Below are positions 47,829-58,529 of a DNA stretch of 64,000 nucleotides, one piece after another; the first letter of the stretch is position 1, and every line of letters starts with the position of its first letter. The stretch comes from Petunia secreta. Lineage: Eukaryota > Streptophyta > Magnoliopsida > Solanales > Solanaceae. The stretch is from assembly GCA_029990175.1 (NCBI GenBank), contig JARKIP010000051.1, positions 2,434,501 to 2,498,500 of the forward strand, written 5' to 3'. The position numbers were made by a program, and so were the translations under genes. The notes below the pieces were generated by a model that ran no database searches, was not told where the DNA came from, and saw nothing but the letters and a program-made list of their open reading frames with translations.

Positions 47829-49114
47829 CGGAAAATGGCCAAAAATACCCCTATCGTATAAGAAATTGTTCAATTTTACCCTTCGTCCACCTATGCGTAA
47901 CTAAATACCCTCTCCGTTAATTTTTTGTAAAAAAATGCCCCAAAAACTAACAGACATGCCAACTGTGTATGGTGGGCCAAAACTAATCCTATTTGGCACA
48001 ATATGACTGGTCCACGTGGGAACTAAATCCTAGTCAGCTATATGGTTACACTAACTTAACTCAGCCCAACTTTACTCTACCCAACCTGACCCACATTAAC
48101 CTATCCCGCGTAAATAACCCTTCCCTCTGCAATAAAAACTCAATCCTAATACAATATACTCCATTTCACCATGCTTGTTTCTTCATATTGGTTAAAACAA
48201 AATTCAGAATTCGTAACTATGCCCGAGAAATCTAAATGTTCAGGTGACTCATTTCAACCTCGTAGATGTAGGTGTGGGATGATTTCTACTCAATTAACGG
48301 CAAAGACGAATAATAATTTTGGACGTCGATTCTACAAATGTCCACATAATGTTTTGCTTGTCAACTAATTTTGATATATTGGTCATTTTTTTTATCTATG
48401 TTTATGTTTGTTGTTGATACCCAATTTTATCCCTCAGTTTTTTGCAATTTGGCTATATTTAATTAAAATTTATAATAGTAATTTTTCAAATAAAACTGCA
48501 TTAGATAGCATGCATTTTACGTATGTAATATTATTATTAATCCCCTATTTATATAATATTTATTTAATTGTGACTATATTACGTAATTGCATTCATTTAG
48601 GCTATTTTCTAAAATACGTATGCTATTGGTGTAATTTAACGCATTACGATATCATTTAATAATTATTTGTGGCTATTTATATATCTAATTAGCATTATTT
48701 ATGGTCATCTATATCTATTTATGATTAAGTACATTTATTTATAATTATTTACAAAATTTTCTATTTTTTTATATTAATTATTTATATTTATAAGTATTTT
48801 AATTAAATACTAGCCACCTTGTTATTTTATACGCGGGTTAGGTTAATGTGGGTCGGGTTGAGTAGAGTAAAGTTGGGTTGAGTTAAGTTAGTGTAACCAC
48901 ATAGGCTGAATAGGATTTAGTTCCCACGTGGACCAGTCATATTGTGCCAAATAGGATTAGGTTTGGCCCACCATATACAGTTGGCATGTCTGTTAGTTTT
49001 TGGGGTATTTTTTTACAAAAAATTAACGGCGAGGGTATTTAGTTACGCATAGGTGGACGAAGGGTAAAATTGAACAATTTCTGATACGATAGGGGTATTT
49101 TTAGCCATTTTCCG
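47829..49114. mobile_element. 1286-bp long-TIR MULE carrying a zinc-finger gene fragment
   Basis: Terminal inverted repeats of about 290 bp (47829-48118 and 48826-49114) start CGGAAAATGGCCAAAAATAC on the left; the right end is the near-complement. A 9-bp target duplication AAAATATTA is exact at 47820-47828 and 49115-49123. These are hallmarks of Mutator-like elements. There is no transposase. Between the arms lies a GRF zinc-finger fragment and then AT-rich filler. Confidence 0.93.
48219..48368 (+). pseudogene. GRF-type zinc-finger fragment captured in the MULE
   Basis: From ATG at 48219 the frame reads MPEKSKCSGDSFQPRRCRCG, then NNFGRRFYKCPHN, and stops after 50 codons. The CRCG...GRRFYKCP spacing is the first half of the GRF zinc finger, found in plant proteins and nucleases that bind nucleic acid. 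The second half with the remaining ligands is missing and the frame ends VLLVN. Its place between MULE arms indicates a captured host exon. No product function is claimed. Confidence 0.72.
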
Positions 49115-49502
49115 AAAATATTATCTTGCGGATTCACAATTCAAACTTATGCATCTTGAATTCTGAGGTAACAATTTAAAGTAATTGAATTCGAACTTGA
49201 TTCTTTTATATATATATATATATATATGGTTTTGCTAACCTACTACATTGGTGCAGTAGGTTAGCAATCTCCCCCACTTTATACTTTACTTAAATATCCT
49301 TATTTTTCATTTTAATGTTTGGCCTTTTTGTCTTTTCACCTAAAATTTTAACCAAGTCCATTCCCTCCCCTTGCTTCCGCCAAAACACATTCCCAATTCA
49401 GTATTCATAGGTCTGGCGGGAAAAGGCACCATGGTTGTCTGATATTTCAAGGTGGTCTTTTTCTTCTCTCTTTCATCTCCAAACAGTAACTATTGTGTTT
49501 TG

Positions 49503-52126
49503 ATGGAGGTAAAAAATTGTGTATTTTAATAGTTTTTCATTTGTTAATCTCTCTATAGGTTAAATACCAAATAACTTGTGTGCTGACCGAAAATATTTTT
49601 TTGATGATTTTAAAACCCACAGGTTCTTAATAGTACTTGCACCAATTCTACTATAGGAGTTTCACGAAACCAATGTCCATGTGGTGATATTGGATGCTTT
49701 ATTAATGGAGATATAGAGACAGAAAGTAAAATCTCGAATAATGAACATGGACAAGAAAGTGTTATTGACATCAGTGATTGTGATATGCAAGATGGTAAAA
49801 TGTTTAAGAGTGATGACGAGGCCTATAATTTCTACGTGAAGTTTGCCAAAAAAAATGGTTTCTCGGTTAGACGTGAGCGTCATTTGGGAAGTGCAGAACA
49901 TCCTATGGGAATTTATAAAATAGAATATGTTTGTCATCGAGTCGGTATCCCCCGATCGCAAAAGGTTATGGAAAAAGAGCGACAAAGAGATCGCAAATCT
50001 TCCAGATGCAATTGTAAAGCCAAGATGTCTATTTCCAAAGATATAATCGATGGCATGACAATCTGGAAAGTGGTGCATTTTTATAATAGCCACAACCATG
50101 AATTATTGAATGATAAAGAGGTAAGATTTCTCCCTGCTTATCGAAATATCGACATTGTTGATCAAAAGCGAATTACACTTCTTGCAAAAGCCGGTTGTTC
50201 AATGAGCTTAATTAGAAGAGTACTTGAATTAGAAAAGGAAATAGATCCAGGTGAATTGCCTTTTACAGAAAAAGATATAAGAAACTTTGTCCAACCAGAA
50301 AGTTATATTAATATTGAAGATGATGCTTTGGAGCTACTAAAAATATGCAAGAGTTTGAAAGACAAAGATGTTGATTTTCAATATGATTTCACAGTAGATG
50401 AATGTCAAAGACTGGAACATATTGTTTGGGCATTAAGAGACTCTATTCGTGCTTATGAAGTTTTTGGTGATGTAGTAGTATTTGACACTACTTATCGATT
50501 GAATCGTTATGAGATGCCGTTAGGAGTTTGGATAGGTGTGGACAACCATGGCAATTCTATCTTCTTTGGTTGTGTCTCTTACGAAATGAGAAGGCGTCTT
50601 CTTTTTCTTGGGCATTAAAGATTAATACATCTATCCTAAAAAACCTTTATTAAACAATCTTTGCTTGCTTTGTTACTAATGTATATTATTTTGCAGAGCT
50701 TCTTACAACTTATGAATGGAAAACACCCGCAAACAATATTAACAGATCAAGATCTTAGTTTAACAGAAGCTATTGCCAATGAATTGCCACAGACTAAACA
50801 TGCTTTTTGCATATGGCATATTACAACTAAGTTCTCTACTTGGTTCTCTTTTCTCCTTGGTTCAAGGTATTCACAATTCAAATCTGAATTTCATAGGCTT
50901 TATGAACTTGGCAGCATAGAAGAATTTGAGCATCAATGGGACGAATTGATTTCTCAGTTCAATCTTGGATCAGACAGACATATCAAGTTGCTATACTTAA
51001 GTCGTGCATCATGGGCGCTGCCATATTTGAAGGGATACTTTTTTGCTGGAATGACAACAACTGGACGTTCGGAATCTATTAATGCATATCTGAAAAGATT
51101 TTTACATGCAAGAACAAGTTTAAAAGAGTTTGTTGAGCAGGTTGGTACCGCTGTGAGTATAAGAAACCGTGCTTGTGAAGCGGCGACGATGCGGCAAAAG
51201 TATTACAATCCTCAAATTAAGACATTCATGCCCATGGAAAAACATGCATAAAAAATCCTCACACCTTTCGCCTTTAAGTTGTTACAAGATGAGATGATAC
51301 TTTCGGTTGAATATAGTCTATTTTCAAATAGTGATGGATCATATATTGTGCGCCATTACACCAAAATAGATGGTGGACGCTTTGTCTATTGGAATCCATT
51401 AGAAGAGGTTATTCAATGTTCTTGCCAAGAATTTGAATTTTCAGGAATTTTGTGCAGACATTCTATTCGAGTACTTACTTCTCATAACTATTTCATGTTG
51501 CCCGAGAAGTATTTATTGGCTAGATGGAGGCAAGAAAATTCATTAGTTCTAAAGTTTACACATGTGATGAGTCCAAACAATGACGATCCTGGGTTCCAAA
51601 GTCTTCAATTTATTGTAAGAGATTTGACACTTGAATCAATGAAGACAAAAGGTCGTCTTGAATGTGCTAAAAAGGAATTAGAAAGAGTGCTGCAACTTGT
51701 TCAGTGTCTTCCTGAAAATGAGAGTATTGTCGAAGAACATGAACATGTTGCTTTAAGACAATCTATAGAAGACAACTCCTTGGATGAAGATTATCACATT
51801 GAAAATCGCCAACAATCTCAGACAAAAGGCAGGAAAAGAGGAAAAAGGTTAGTTGGTGGTGTTGAAGCGGCTAAGAAACCAAGATATTGTCATATTCCTA
51901 ATTGTGGTGGAACTGGACATGATTCAAGAAATTGTCCGCTAAAAAGAAAATCATTTGAAATCCCAGTATCCCAATCTCCTCACAAGTAAGCTATTAGTTT
52001 TGTTATGTCTACTCTGTTGTTGAATTTTGATATTTTCATAATGTGTACAAATTTAAAACAATACTAAGCACTTGCAGGACTCAGAAAGGATGGACAAAGA
52101 GCTCCAAGGTGATCCAACAGACATAG
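49503..52126 (+). pseudogene. FAR1/MULE transposase, three inactivating lesions
   Basis: Exon 1 is only ATGGAG (49503-49508), then an intron to 49622 and in-frame VLNSTCTNSTIGVSRNQCPC. A FAR1 DNA-binding domain follows (about 49797-50105: FKSDDEAYNFYVKFAKKNGF, RCNCKAKMSIS, HNHEL). Next is the MULE transposase domain with VVVFDTTYRLNRYEMPLGVW and, after an intron, TILTDQDLSLTEAI and HAFCIWHI. Then comes a SWIM zinc finger CSCQEFEFSGILCRH near 51420-51465, and a C-terminal zinc knuckle CHIPNCGGTGHDSRNC. The last exon 52078-52126 is short. Lesions: a one-base loss near 50577, a donor reading AT instead of GT after about 50609, and TAA after PMEKHA at 51249. Intact relatives are the transposases from which FAR1/FHY3 factors derive. 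Confidence 0.88.
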
Positions 52127-53053
52127 AGTCCTTTTCCTTGCTGGAACAAGCTACTGACACCATATTTTTGTGGATAAAAAGTCTTAGTTGTGTAAAGATT
52201 TGTGATTGCTAGATACCAATTTTAGCTTATGAACAGAGATTTCTTTATTGCTATCATGTAAAAGCAATTGTATATCAAATCATGTTTTGATTATGAACTT
52301 GATTTATTCCATGTAAACATTGTTCAACATGAGTACAATGGGAGGGGGACTTCAAGCCTAACCTCCAAAGTTACGTTAGCTGCTAGTTTCTACATGAAGT
52401 GAAGGAGACTCTCCTTATATCAATTTTTACAAGCCTATGAATCTAAAATCTTGTAGATCAGCAAGCTTCCAAGTTGTCAAACTTTTCACCAATCTTGCTT
52501 GTCGACTTCAAAATTGTAAAAGATCACCTCGACATTGTCGGGCATACGGCCACGGACGTAAGTCGCAATCTCGTCGGCTATCTCTGGCACATTATGTTGG
52601 TCAAAAAATTATGGTGTTTTAAGCGGGTTGTGACACTCTCCCCACCTATTGTTACGACGTCCTCGACGCAAGTACAATTTTAAGTAATTTTTCCAACGTC
52701 TCGAATATTTGGCAAGAAAGCTTAGTGAGCGCTACTGCAGAACCTTCATTAAACTAATAAAAGTGGAATTCGAATTTGTCTAAGCAACAGAAAGAATGGA
52801 CGGCACAAACACACATTAAATTTGGAAAATAAAACTTATGGCACTTAGGTTATAAAGAAATTTAAAAAAGAGGGAAATTTGGGCAAAATGTTAGGAAAAT
52901 TAATAGTGGATTATTAGAAGCAATCATTAAAAAGAAGATGAAACTCAATTAAAATACTCATCTCTCTGCAGATGCTTCGTGTTCAGAAAGCTAAGGATTG
53001 AAGGAGCAAGAGAGATTGTATAAAGTTGAGAAAACGGGGAAGTGGATAGAATG
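52127..53053. other. 3' untranslated part of the MULE
   Basis: Sequence between the transposase stop and the right inverted repeat, with no gene. The patch 52490-52680 is more GC-rich (GACGTCCTCGACGC) and may be a separate insertion, but no ends were found. Confidence 0.4.
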
Positions 53054-53185
53054 AGAATGGATTTGGTTAAAATTTTAGGTGAAAAGACAAAAAGGCCAAA
53101 CATTAAAATGAAAAATAAGGGCATTTAAGTAAAGAAAAAAGTGAGGAGGTTGCTAACCTACTACCATGTAGTAGGTTAGCAAAAC

Positions 53186-53187
<2 letters not shown>

Positions 53188-53251
<64 letters not shown>
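53188..53251. repeat. (TA)n microsatellite at the MULE right border
   Basis: About 31 TA repeats. A shorter run of the same type lies at the left border (about 49207-49227), so the MULE appears to sit inside a former (TA)n tract. Confidence 0.95.
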
Positions 53252-53254
<3 letters not shown>

Positions 53255-54127
53255 GATGAATAAATTTTGTTGGATACAAATTCATAAATTAATTTGGCTA
53301 TATATTAAATTCAGGATATATTAGTCCATATAATTAAATAGGCTAGTATAATTGGATTAACTATTTAACTCCATGGATTTAATAAAAGGGGCATTTACAA
53401 AAATACCCAATGAACCCTAATTATTTACATCACATTACCCATTATATTTTTGCCCACTATTTATTTACATTGTATGCCCATTCCACTTAAAACACTTTCT
53501 CTCTCCCCTGTTACCATTATTTTTGCCTTGTTTCTTTCCCACAACGTTATTCTTCAGCTCTTTCTCCCAATTTATCAAAGGGAAAAAATCTAGTGCTAAT
53601 GGTCACTTTCAGCTGCAGTAAATTAAGGTCTAATACAATTCAAACCAATCAAGTTACAAAGGTTGACCGAGACTAGTAATCATGAAATAACGTGCAAAAC
53701 ATGAAATCACCTAGAATGATTCTGCAACATTGCGCTATATATGATCAAAATTTAAAACCATTATAGAAGAATTACATCACTCATAATGGAATCGGTTGAA
53801 ACTAGTTCAAAGTTACTGGTGAACCTTACATGCACATATATAGACTGGGAGTCTGGGACAAACATAATAGCTCCCCACCTATTCGGAGGAAAACTCACAG
53901 ATATGTACAGAAAAAACAAAAAAGCATCGTGTAGGCATACATAATATCCGAACTGAAGCTGAAATAATAAAGGTATTTGGAGTTGAAATTGAAGTCAAGT
54001 CTGTCGCAGTAAACTATATAAGAACTAGATATTGTGTAGTATGAACTGCAAACATACCAAATCGGACAGTGATCCAGTTTTTGACAAATTTAAGAGAATC
54101 AATGCAACAGTATACCATATTTAAATT
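53252..54127. other. Unassigned AT-rich spacer
   Basis: No gene or element border seen between the MULE and the GTATAC-rich repeats. Confidence 0.4.
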
Positions 54128-54790
54128 TTCTTCTGTATACCTTTCTAGTATACAGTATACCTGAATAGTATACTTATTTAGCTTGTGTTACTAGGCTTGT
54201 CTGCTAGGTAAGTATACAAACACTTTGAGCTTTTTCTAGAATTATTTTCAATCACAAATACCTTGATATTTGAGTAGTGTTGACTTGCTTATTTATTACA
54301 TTGTTGATGTTAGTCTTTCAATATTCTGTTAAGTGAGAGCAGCCAAGGCTAGTGGGCCAAATTAAAAGAGTATACTATTGGGGTATACTAGATACTAGAA
54401 GGGTATATAATATAAAATTCTTTTCTTTAAATTTTTTATTCAGATTTTCTTCTGTATACCGTCCTAGTATACAGTATACCCCAATGGTATACTTATTTAA
54501 CTTGTACCACTAGGCTTGCATGCTAGAAAGGTATACAAACACTTTGAGTTGTTTCTAAAATTGGTTTCAATTACACATTTCTTGATATTTGAGTAGTGTT
54601 GACTAGCTTATTCATTACATTGCCGACATATGTTAGCCTTTCAATATTCTGTTCAGTGTAAGCAACCAAGGTTAGTGGGACAAATTAAAGGAGTATACCA
54701 TTGGGATATACTGGACATATTTTTTTATGTATACCTTTCTAGTGTATAGTATACCCTAATGGTATACTTATTTAACTTGTGCCACTAGGC
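54128..54790. repeat. Tandem repeat, unit about 320 bp, GTATAC-rich
   Basis: Units begin near 54128, 54448 and 54720 with TTCTGTATACC- or TTATGTATACC-type blocks. They share AGTATACAGTATACC, CACTAGGCTTG, ACAAACACTTTGAG and TTGATATTTGAGTAGTGTTG. The third copy is cut short and passes into the 113-bp minisatellite. The segment from 54737 on is also part of the palindrome. Confidence 0.8.
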
Positions 54791-54824
54791 TTGCATGCTA
54801 GAAAAAGATACAAGCACTTTGATA

Positions 54825-55445
54825 TTTATTCGCTCGGTAGCATCGCACACTTGGATCCAAACACAAAAGGGTATACCAGAAGAGTATACAGGATACCAAA
54901 AGGGTATACTTTGCTCAAAACAACAAAAATTGAAATATTTATTCGCTCGGTAGCATTGGACACTTGGATCCAAACACAAAAGGGTATACCAGAAGAGTAA
55001 ACAGTATACCAAAATGGTATACTTTGCTCAAAACAACAAAAACTAAAATATTTATTCACTCGGTAGCATCACACACTTGGATCCAAACACAAAAGAGTAT
55101 ACCAGAAGAGTATACAGTATACCAAAAGGGTATACTTTGTTCAAAACAACAAAAACGAAAATATTTATTCACTCGGTAGCATCGCACACTTGGATCCAAA
55201 CACAAAAGGGTATACCAGAAGAATATACAGTACACCAAAAGGGTATACTTTGTTCAAAACAACAAAAACTGAAATATTTATTCGCTATGTAGCAACGCAC
55301 ACTTGGACCCAAACACAAAAGGGTATACCAGAAGAGTATACAAGATACCAAAAGGGTATACTTTGTTGAACAACAAAAACTGAAATATTTATTCGCTCGC
55401 TAGCATCGCACACTTCGATCCAAACACAAAAGGATATACTCCATA
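54825..55445. repeat. 113-bp minisatellite (left arm), about 5.5 units
   Basis: Units start near 54825, 54938, 55051, 55164, 55277 and 55389 with TTTATTCGCTCGGTAGCATC. They contain CACTTGGATCCAAACACAAA, GGGTATACCAGAAGAGTATAC and TACCAAAAGGGTATACTTTG. Identity between units is high by eye. Frames through it encode only repeated nonsense peptides on both strands. The mirror copy is at about 63290-63911. Confidence 0.93.
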
Positions 55446-55840
55446 GGTATACAATATACGCCAAGGGTATATAGTGATAAAAAAAATGGAATATACTATT
55501 ACAAAACATTGCATTTTTCAAAGGAAAATAACACTGTATACTGTAAAAGTATATGATATACTCCAAGGATATACATCATACTCCAAAGGTATACAGTGAT
55601 AACAAAAATTGGAGTATAATATTTCGAAACCTAGGATTCTTCAAAGTTAAAATAACACAATATACTGTAAAAATATTCGATATACTCTAAAGATATACTG
55701 TGAAAAAAAATTCCAGTATATTGTTCCAAACCACATCATTATTCAAAGATACAAATAACATTATATACTATAAAAGTATACAGTATACTCCAAAGGTATA
55801 CAATATATTTCAAGGGTATACAGTGATAACAAAAAGAATA
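55446..55840. repeat. Degenerate GTATAC/AGTATAC repeats (left arm)
   Basis: Past the minisatellite the motifs CCAAAGGTATACAGTGATAA and ACTGTAAAAGTATA recur at irregular spacing with decayed copies. No gene is present. The mirror is at about 62896-63290. Confidence 0.75.
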
Positions 55841-55950
55841 AGTTTGTCCTAAACAAGTTGCTAATCAATCATAAACTGAGATTCCTTCAAGTAGCTATTG
55901 GGATAAGCATTCACGTCAAGCTAGATACTCTGTTGTTTTTTTGACTTGCA

Positions 55951-56034
55951 TTAATACGCCTCATACTGGAGCCAGGGGTCTGATTGTTTTCTGAATCCCT
56001 TATCAAACTGCAAGGTGTGCTCTCCTTGGTGGTC
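55951..56034 (-). pseudogene. Short terminal exon of unknown gene (left arm)
   Basis: On the minus strand an AG acceptor (TTCTTACAG) is followed by 27 codons, DHQGEHTLQFDKGFRKQSDP to YEAY, and TAA. It looks like a last exon cut off from its gene. I do not recognise the family. An identical mirror copy lies at 62701-62784. Confidence 0.45.
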
Positions 56035-56377
56035 CTGTAAGAAAGAGCAAAAGAACTCTATAATGCTATTAAAATAAATTAAATATGAATCTTTGCATAT
56101 CCCTAGTAGAAAAACATAGTAAGGTATATACAGATTTGTAAAGGCACACATACAACTCATGGCAGCAAAAAGATTTAGAGATAACTGAATAAAAGGTAAA
56201 TGATGCAGTGGCTGTCAAAAAGCTTTTATTGCCTTTATTGTCTTTTCTATCTATTACTTCAATCATAGAGAGACCAGACAGAAACATGAAGCAAATTAAC
56301 GAGCTGATCATTTTCACGGTCATTAAGACAAATCAAACTTTGACTCTGATCATTTTTCTCAAGATTTACTCTCCCGA

Positions 56378-56632
56378 ATGAAGACTTTGTCATCTTACAA
56401 GATAGTGGTATTCACTGTTGGATTAGGTTTGATGAATTGTGCTCCTGGTCCTAGATGTCAAGGGCCTAATAATACACGCTTTGCTGCTAGTATGAACATT
56501 ATCTCTTTTGTTTTTCCTAGAAGAACCTCATTGCTGCAGGCTTATTACCAACGCCCAGTCATTACAGTTCCACCTATATGTTACTATCCATTCCCGTCAG
56601 TAACTCCTAATGTTACTGTCCAGTTCCTGTGA
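56378..56632 (+). pseudogene. Laccase exon fragment (left arm)
   Basis: The frame reads YKIVVFTVGLGLMNC, then GPRCQGPNNTRFAASMN and ISFVFPRRTSLLQAYYQ, a stretch typical of plant laccases (secreted multicopper oxidases that oxidise monolignols). After AYYQR it diverges and stops within 31 codons. None of the copper-binding His motifs are in this piece, and no other laccase exon is seen nearby. It is therefore a captured or leftover fragment. The mirror copy is at 62103-62357. Confidence 0.78.
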
Positions 56633-58519
56633 TACTCAGACATTGGACGATGGTTGCCACCTTTCAAAGCTGGCAATTCAAGAAGTGTAGCTCCTGAATA
56701 CTCACATTAAAAAGATTACTTTGCATAATCTTATATATAAGGAACTTGATTTATTCACATTTTATCTCAGGCCCTAAAAGGTCCGCATTTATGGGCGTAG
56801 TATTGAAGAAGCATATGATTCGCATCTATGGAAGCAGTGTAGGGTCTGCGTTTGTGGACAAGATGATAATGAAAGCCTACTGTCCATATTATACAGACAA
56901 AACAATTAGTCAGCTTAACAGGGAAGTTCACTTTATCTTTATCTTTATCTCTATTTGCACTTATCTTGATTTTACTGCAGGTCAATCTCCGATCTCTCGA
57001 CAAACCCTTGCGTCATTTCCCATACTCTCACACTTGCTCCCCAAAAATCACTAGCACACCCGAAATTGTGCAACCGCAAAACCATTCAAGAAGCCTAGTC
57101 CTTTCGACAATGTCTTTGCTATACCCACAAACTATCTATTTTGCCGAGTTCGAAAACGCTCAAACTTACATTTCCATACTCGCACCAATAATCTACCTTA
57201 TCTTTCCTTGCCGATTGTATTTCAATTTTGTATTCCTTCCTATATTGGTCTATCTGTGTCAATCGTGCATGTTCTCATTCTTAATCGTGCCCATCTATTT
57301 GAATAGTGTGCATTTATCGTGCTTTACTTCTCAATATTCCCCAGTTTGGTCGAAACAATATTGAAGGCAAGATGACACATTTATCGAGTTGTAATAGAAA
57401 CTATGTCCACGTAAACTCCTCTTTATGGGTGTGTCGTGCACCACATCTTCATAATGGCTTTTTTCGTTATTTATTTCAGCTTATAACCCCCCCCCCCCCC
57501 AAACCGTTGTTCGTTATTTATTTCAGCTTTTGGTTGTGCAAATTTTTTTGTATCTGGTTTTCCCTCATCCTTTTCGTCAAATTCACCTATTAGATGCCTT
57601 AACAATTGTGGTGGTCAATCACACGTAAGATTTGTCTAATCCCATTCTCTCTTGTTGATACAGAAAATCAGTATCAAATCCACCTAGTTAGTAGTATATT
57701 ATATAATTAAATCTTTTTTCAAGAATTTAAGTTCTAGACATGATAATATTTTTGTATTACTACCTATGTTGTTTAACTTTTTCTAAGTTGCTGATTTAAA
57801 AAAAAATTGTTATTACCAAAAATGTATGTAAGAAATGTAGTGTGATTTTCTAAGAAACTGAAATAAAAGAAGAGTCTCCGAACAAGAACCACCAGAATTC
57901 AATAAGAAGATAGAGAGAATCAAGAAAAGGGATAAGCTTTCATTATTTTGAACATGAATTTCATCTACATATTTTCCCAATTTATGATCTTAAATGAAAT
58001 TAAAAACCAGGGCGGATCCAGGATTTTTAACGTCAAAAATTTCAAAAGATGATTCATAAATTCTTTTTACGCAATATATAAACCAAAGAATAATTTATGT
58101 TATATCAAAGCTAAAATAGTAGTATGCTATTTTTAATAAAGTAACTTCTTTAAAATATTTAAAACAACAGTGTGAAACACTACAATTATTATAAAATGTA
58201 ATGATGATGATAACGAAATTAAATACTTTGATAAATTAAAGCTTTAATTAAAAGGATAAAGAGACTAGAGATCCCAAGAGACTACATGGTGTGGGGAATG
58301 TCTAGATGCAAATCTCTAACCAAAGAGGCAAAGAGAAGTCAAAAGCAACGGGAACAGTGCCATTGAAAATTGAAAAATATAGAGTATATGCTGCTTGGAG
58401 CATGAATCGAACACCTAACCTATGACTTAATTTGAACTCCCTCGATCACTGCACCATTACTGCCTTAAATCAAAAGGGGGTTCAAGATAATAAACCTGTT
58501 TTTAACGTCATGTTATAAA
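56633..58519. other. Non-coding part of the left arm
   Basis: Open frames at 56746-57593 have no recognised motif and appear in both arms because of the palindrome. A 14-base C run lies at 57487-57500. The rest is AT-rich, with no element border identified. Confidence 0.4.
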
Positions 58520-58529
58520 ATCCCCGCAT

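Larger units (their letters stand above)
49228..53186 (+). mobile_element. Mutator-like element with FAR1-type transposase, about 4 kb
   Basis: Inverted repeats of about 135 bp lie at 49228-49363 and 53054-53186. Left starts GGTTTTGCTAACCTACTACA; the right end complements to GGTTTTGCTAACCTACTACA too. Both share TTTAATGTTTGGCC and CACCTAAAATTTTAACCAA. The element lies within a (TA)n tract, so a 9-base target copy cannot be told from the repeat. It contains the transposase pseudogene 49503-52126. Confidence 0.88.

Noticed and set aside
53103..53285. Frame with repeated Ile-Tyr
   Set aside because: It is the (TA)n microsatellite translated.
54779..55351. Many short frames with FWYTLLCLDPSVRCY-like or TKGYTRRV-like peptides
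   Set aside because: They are translations of the 113-bp minisatellite in several frames, not genes.
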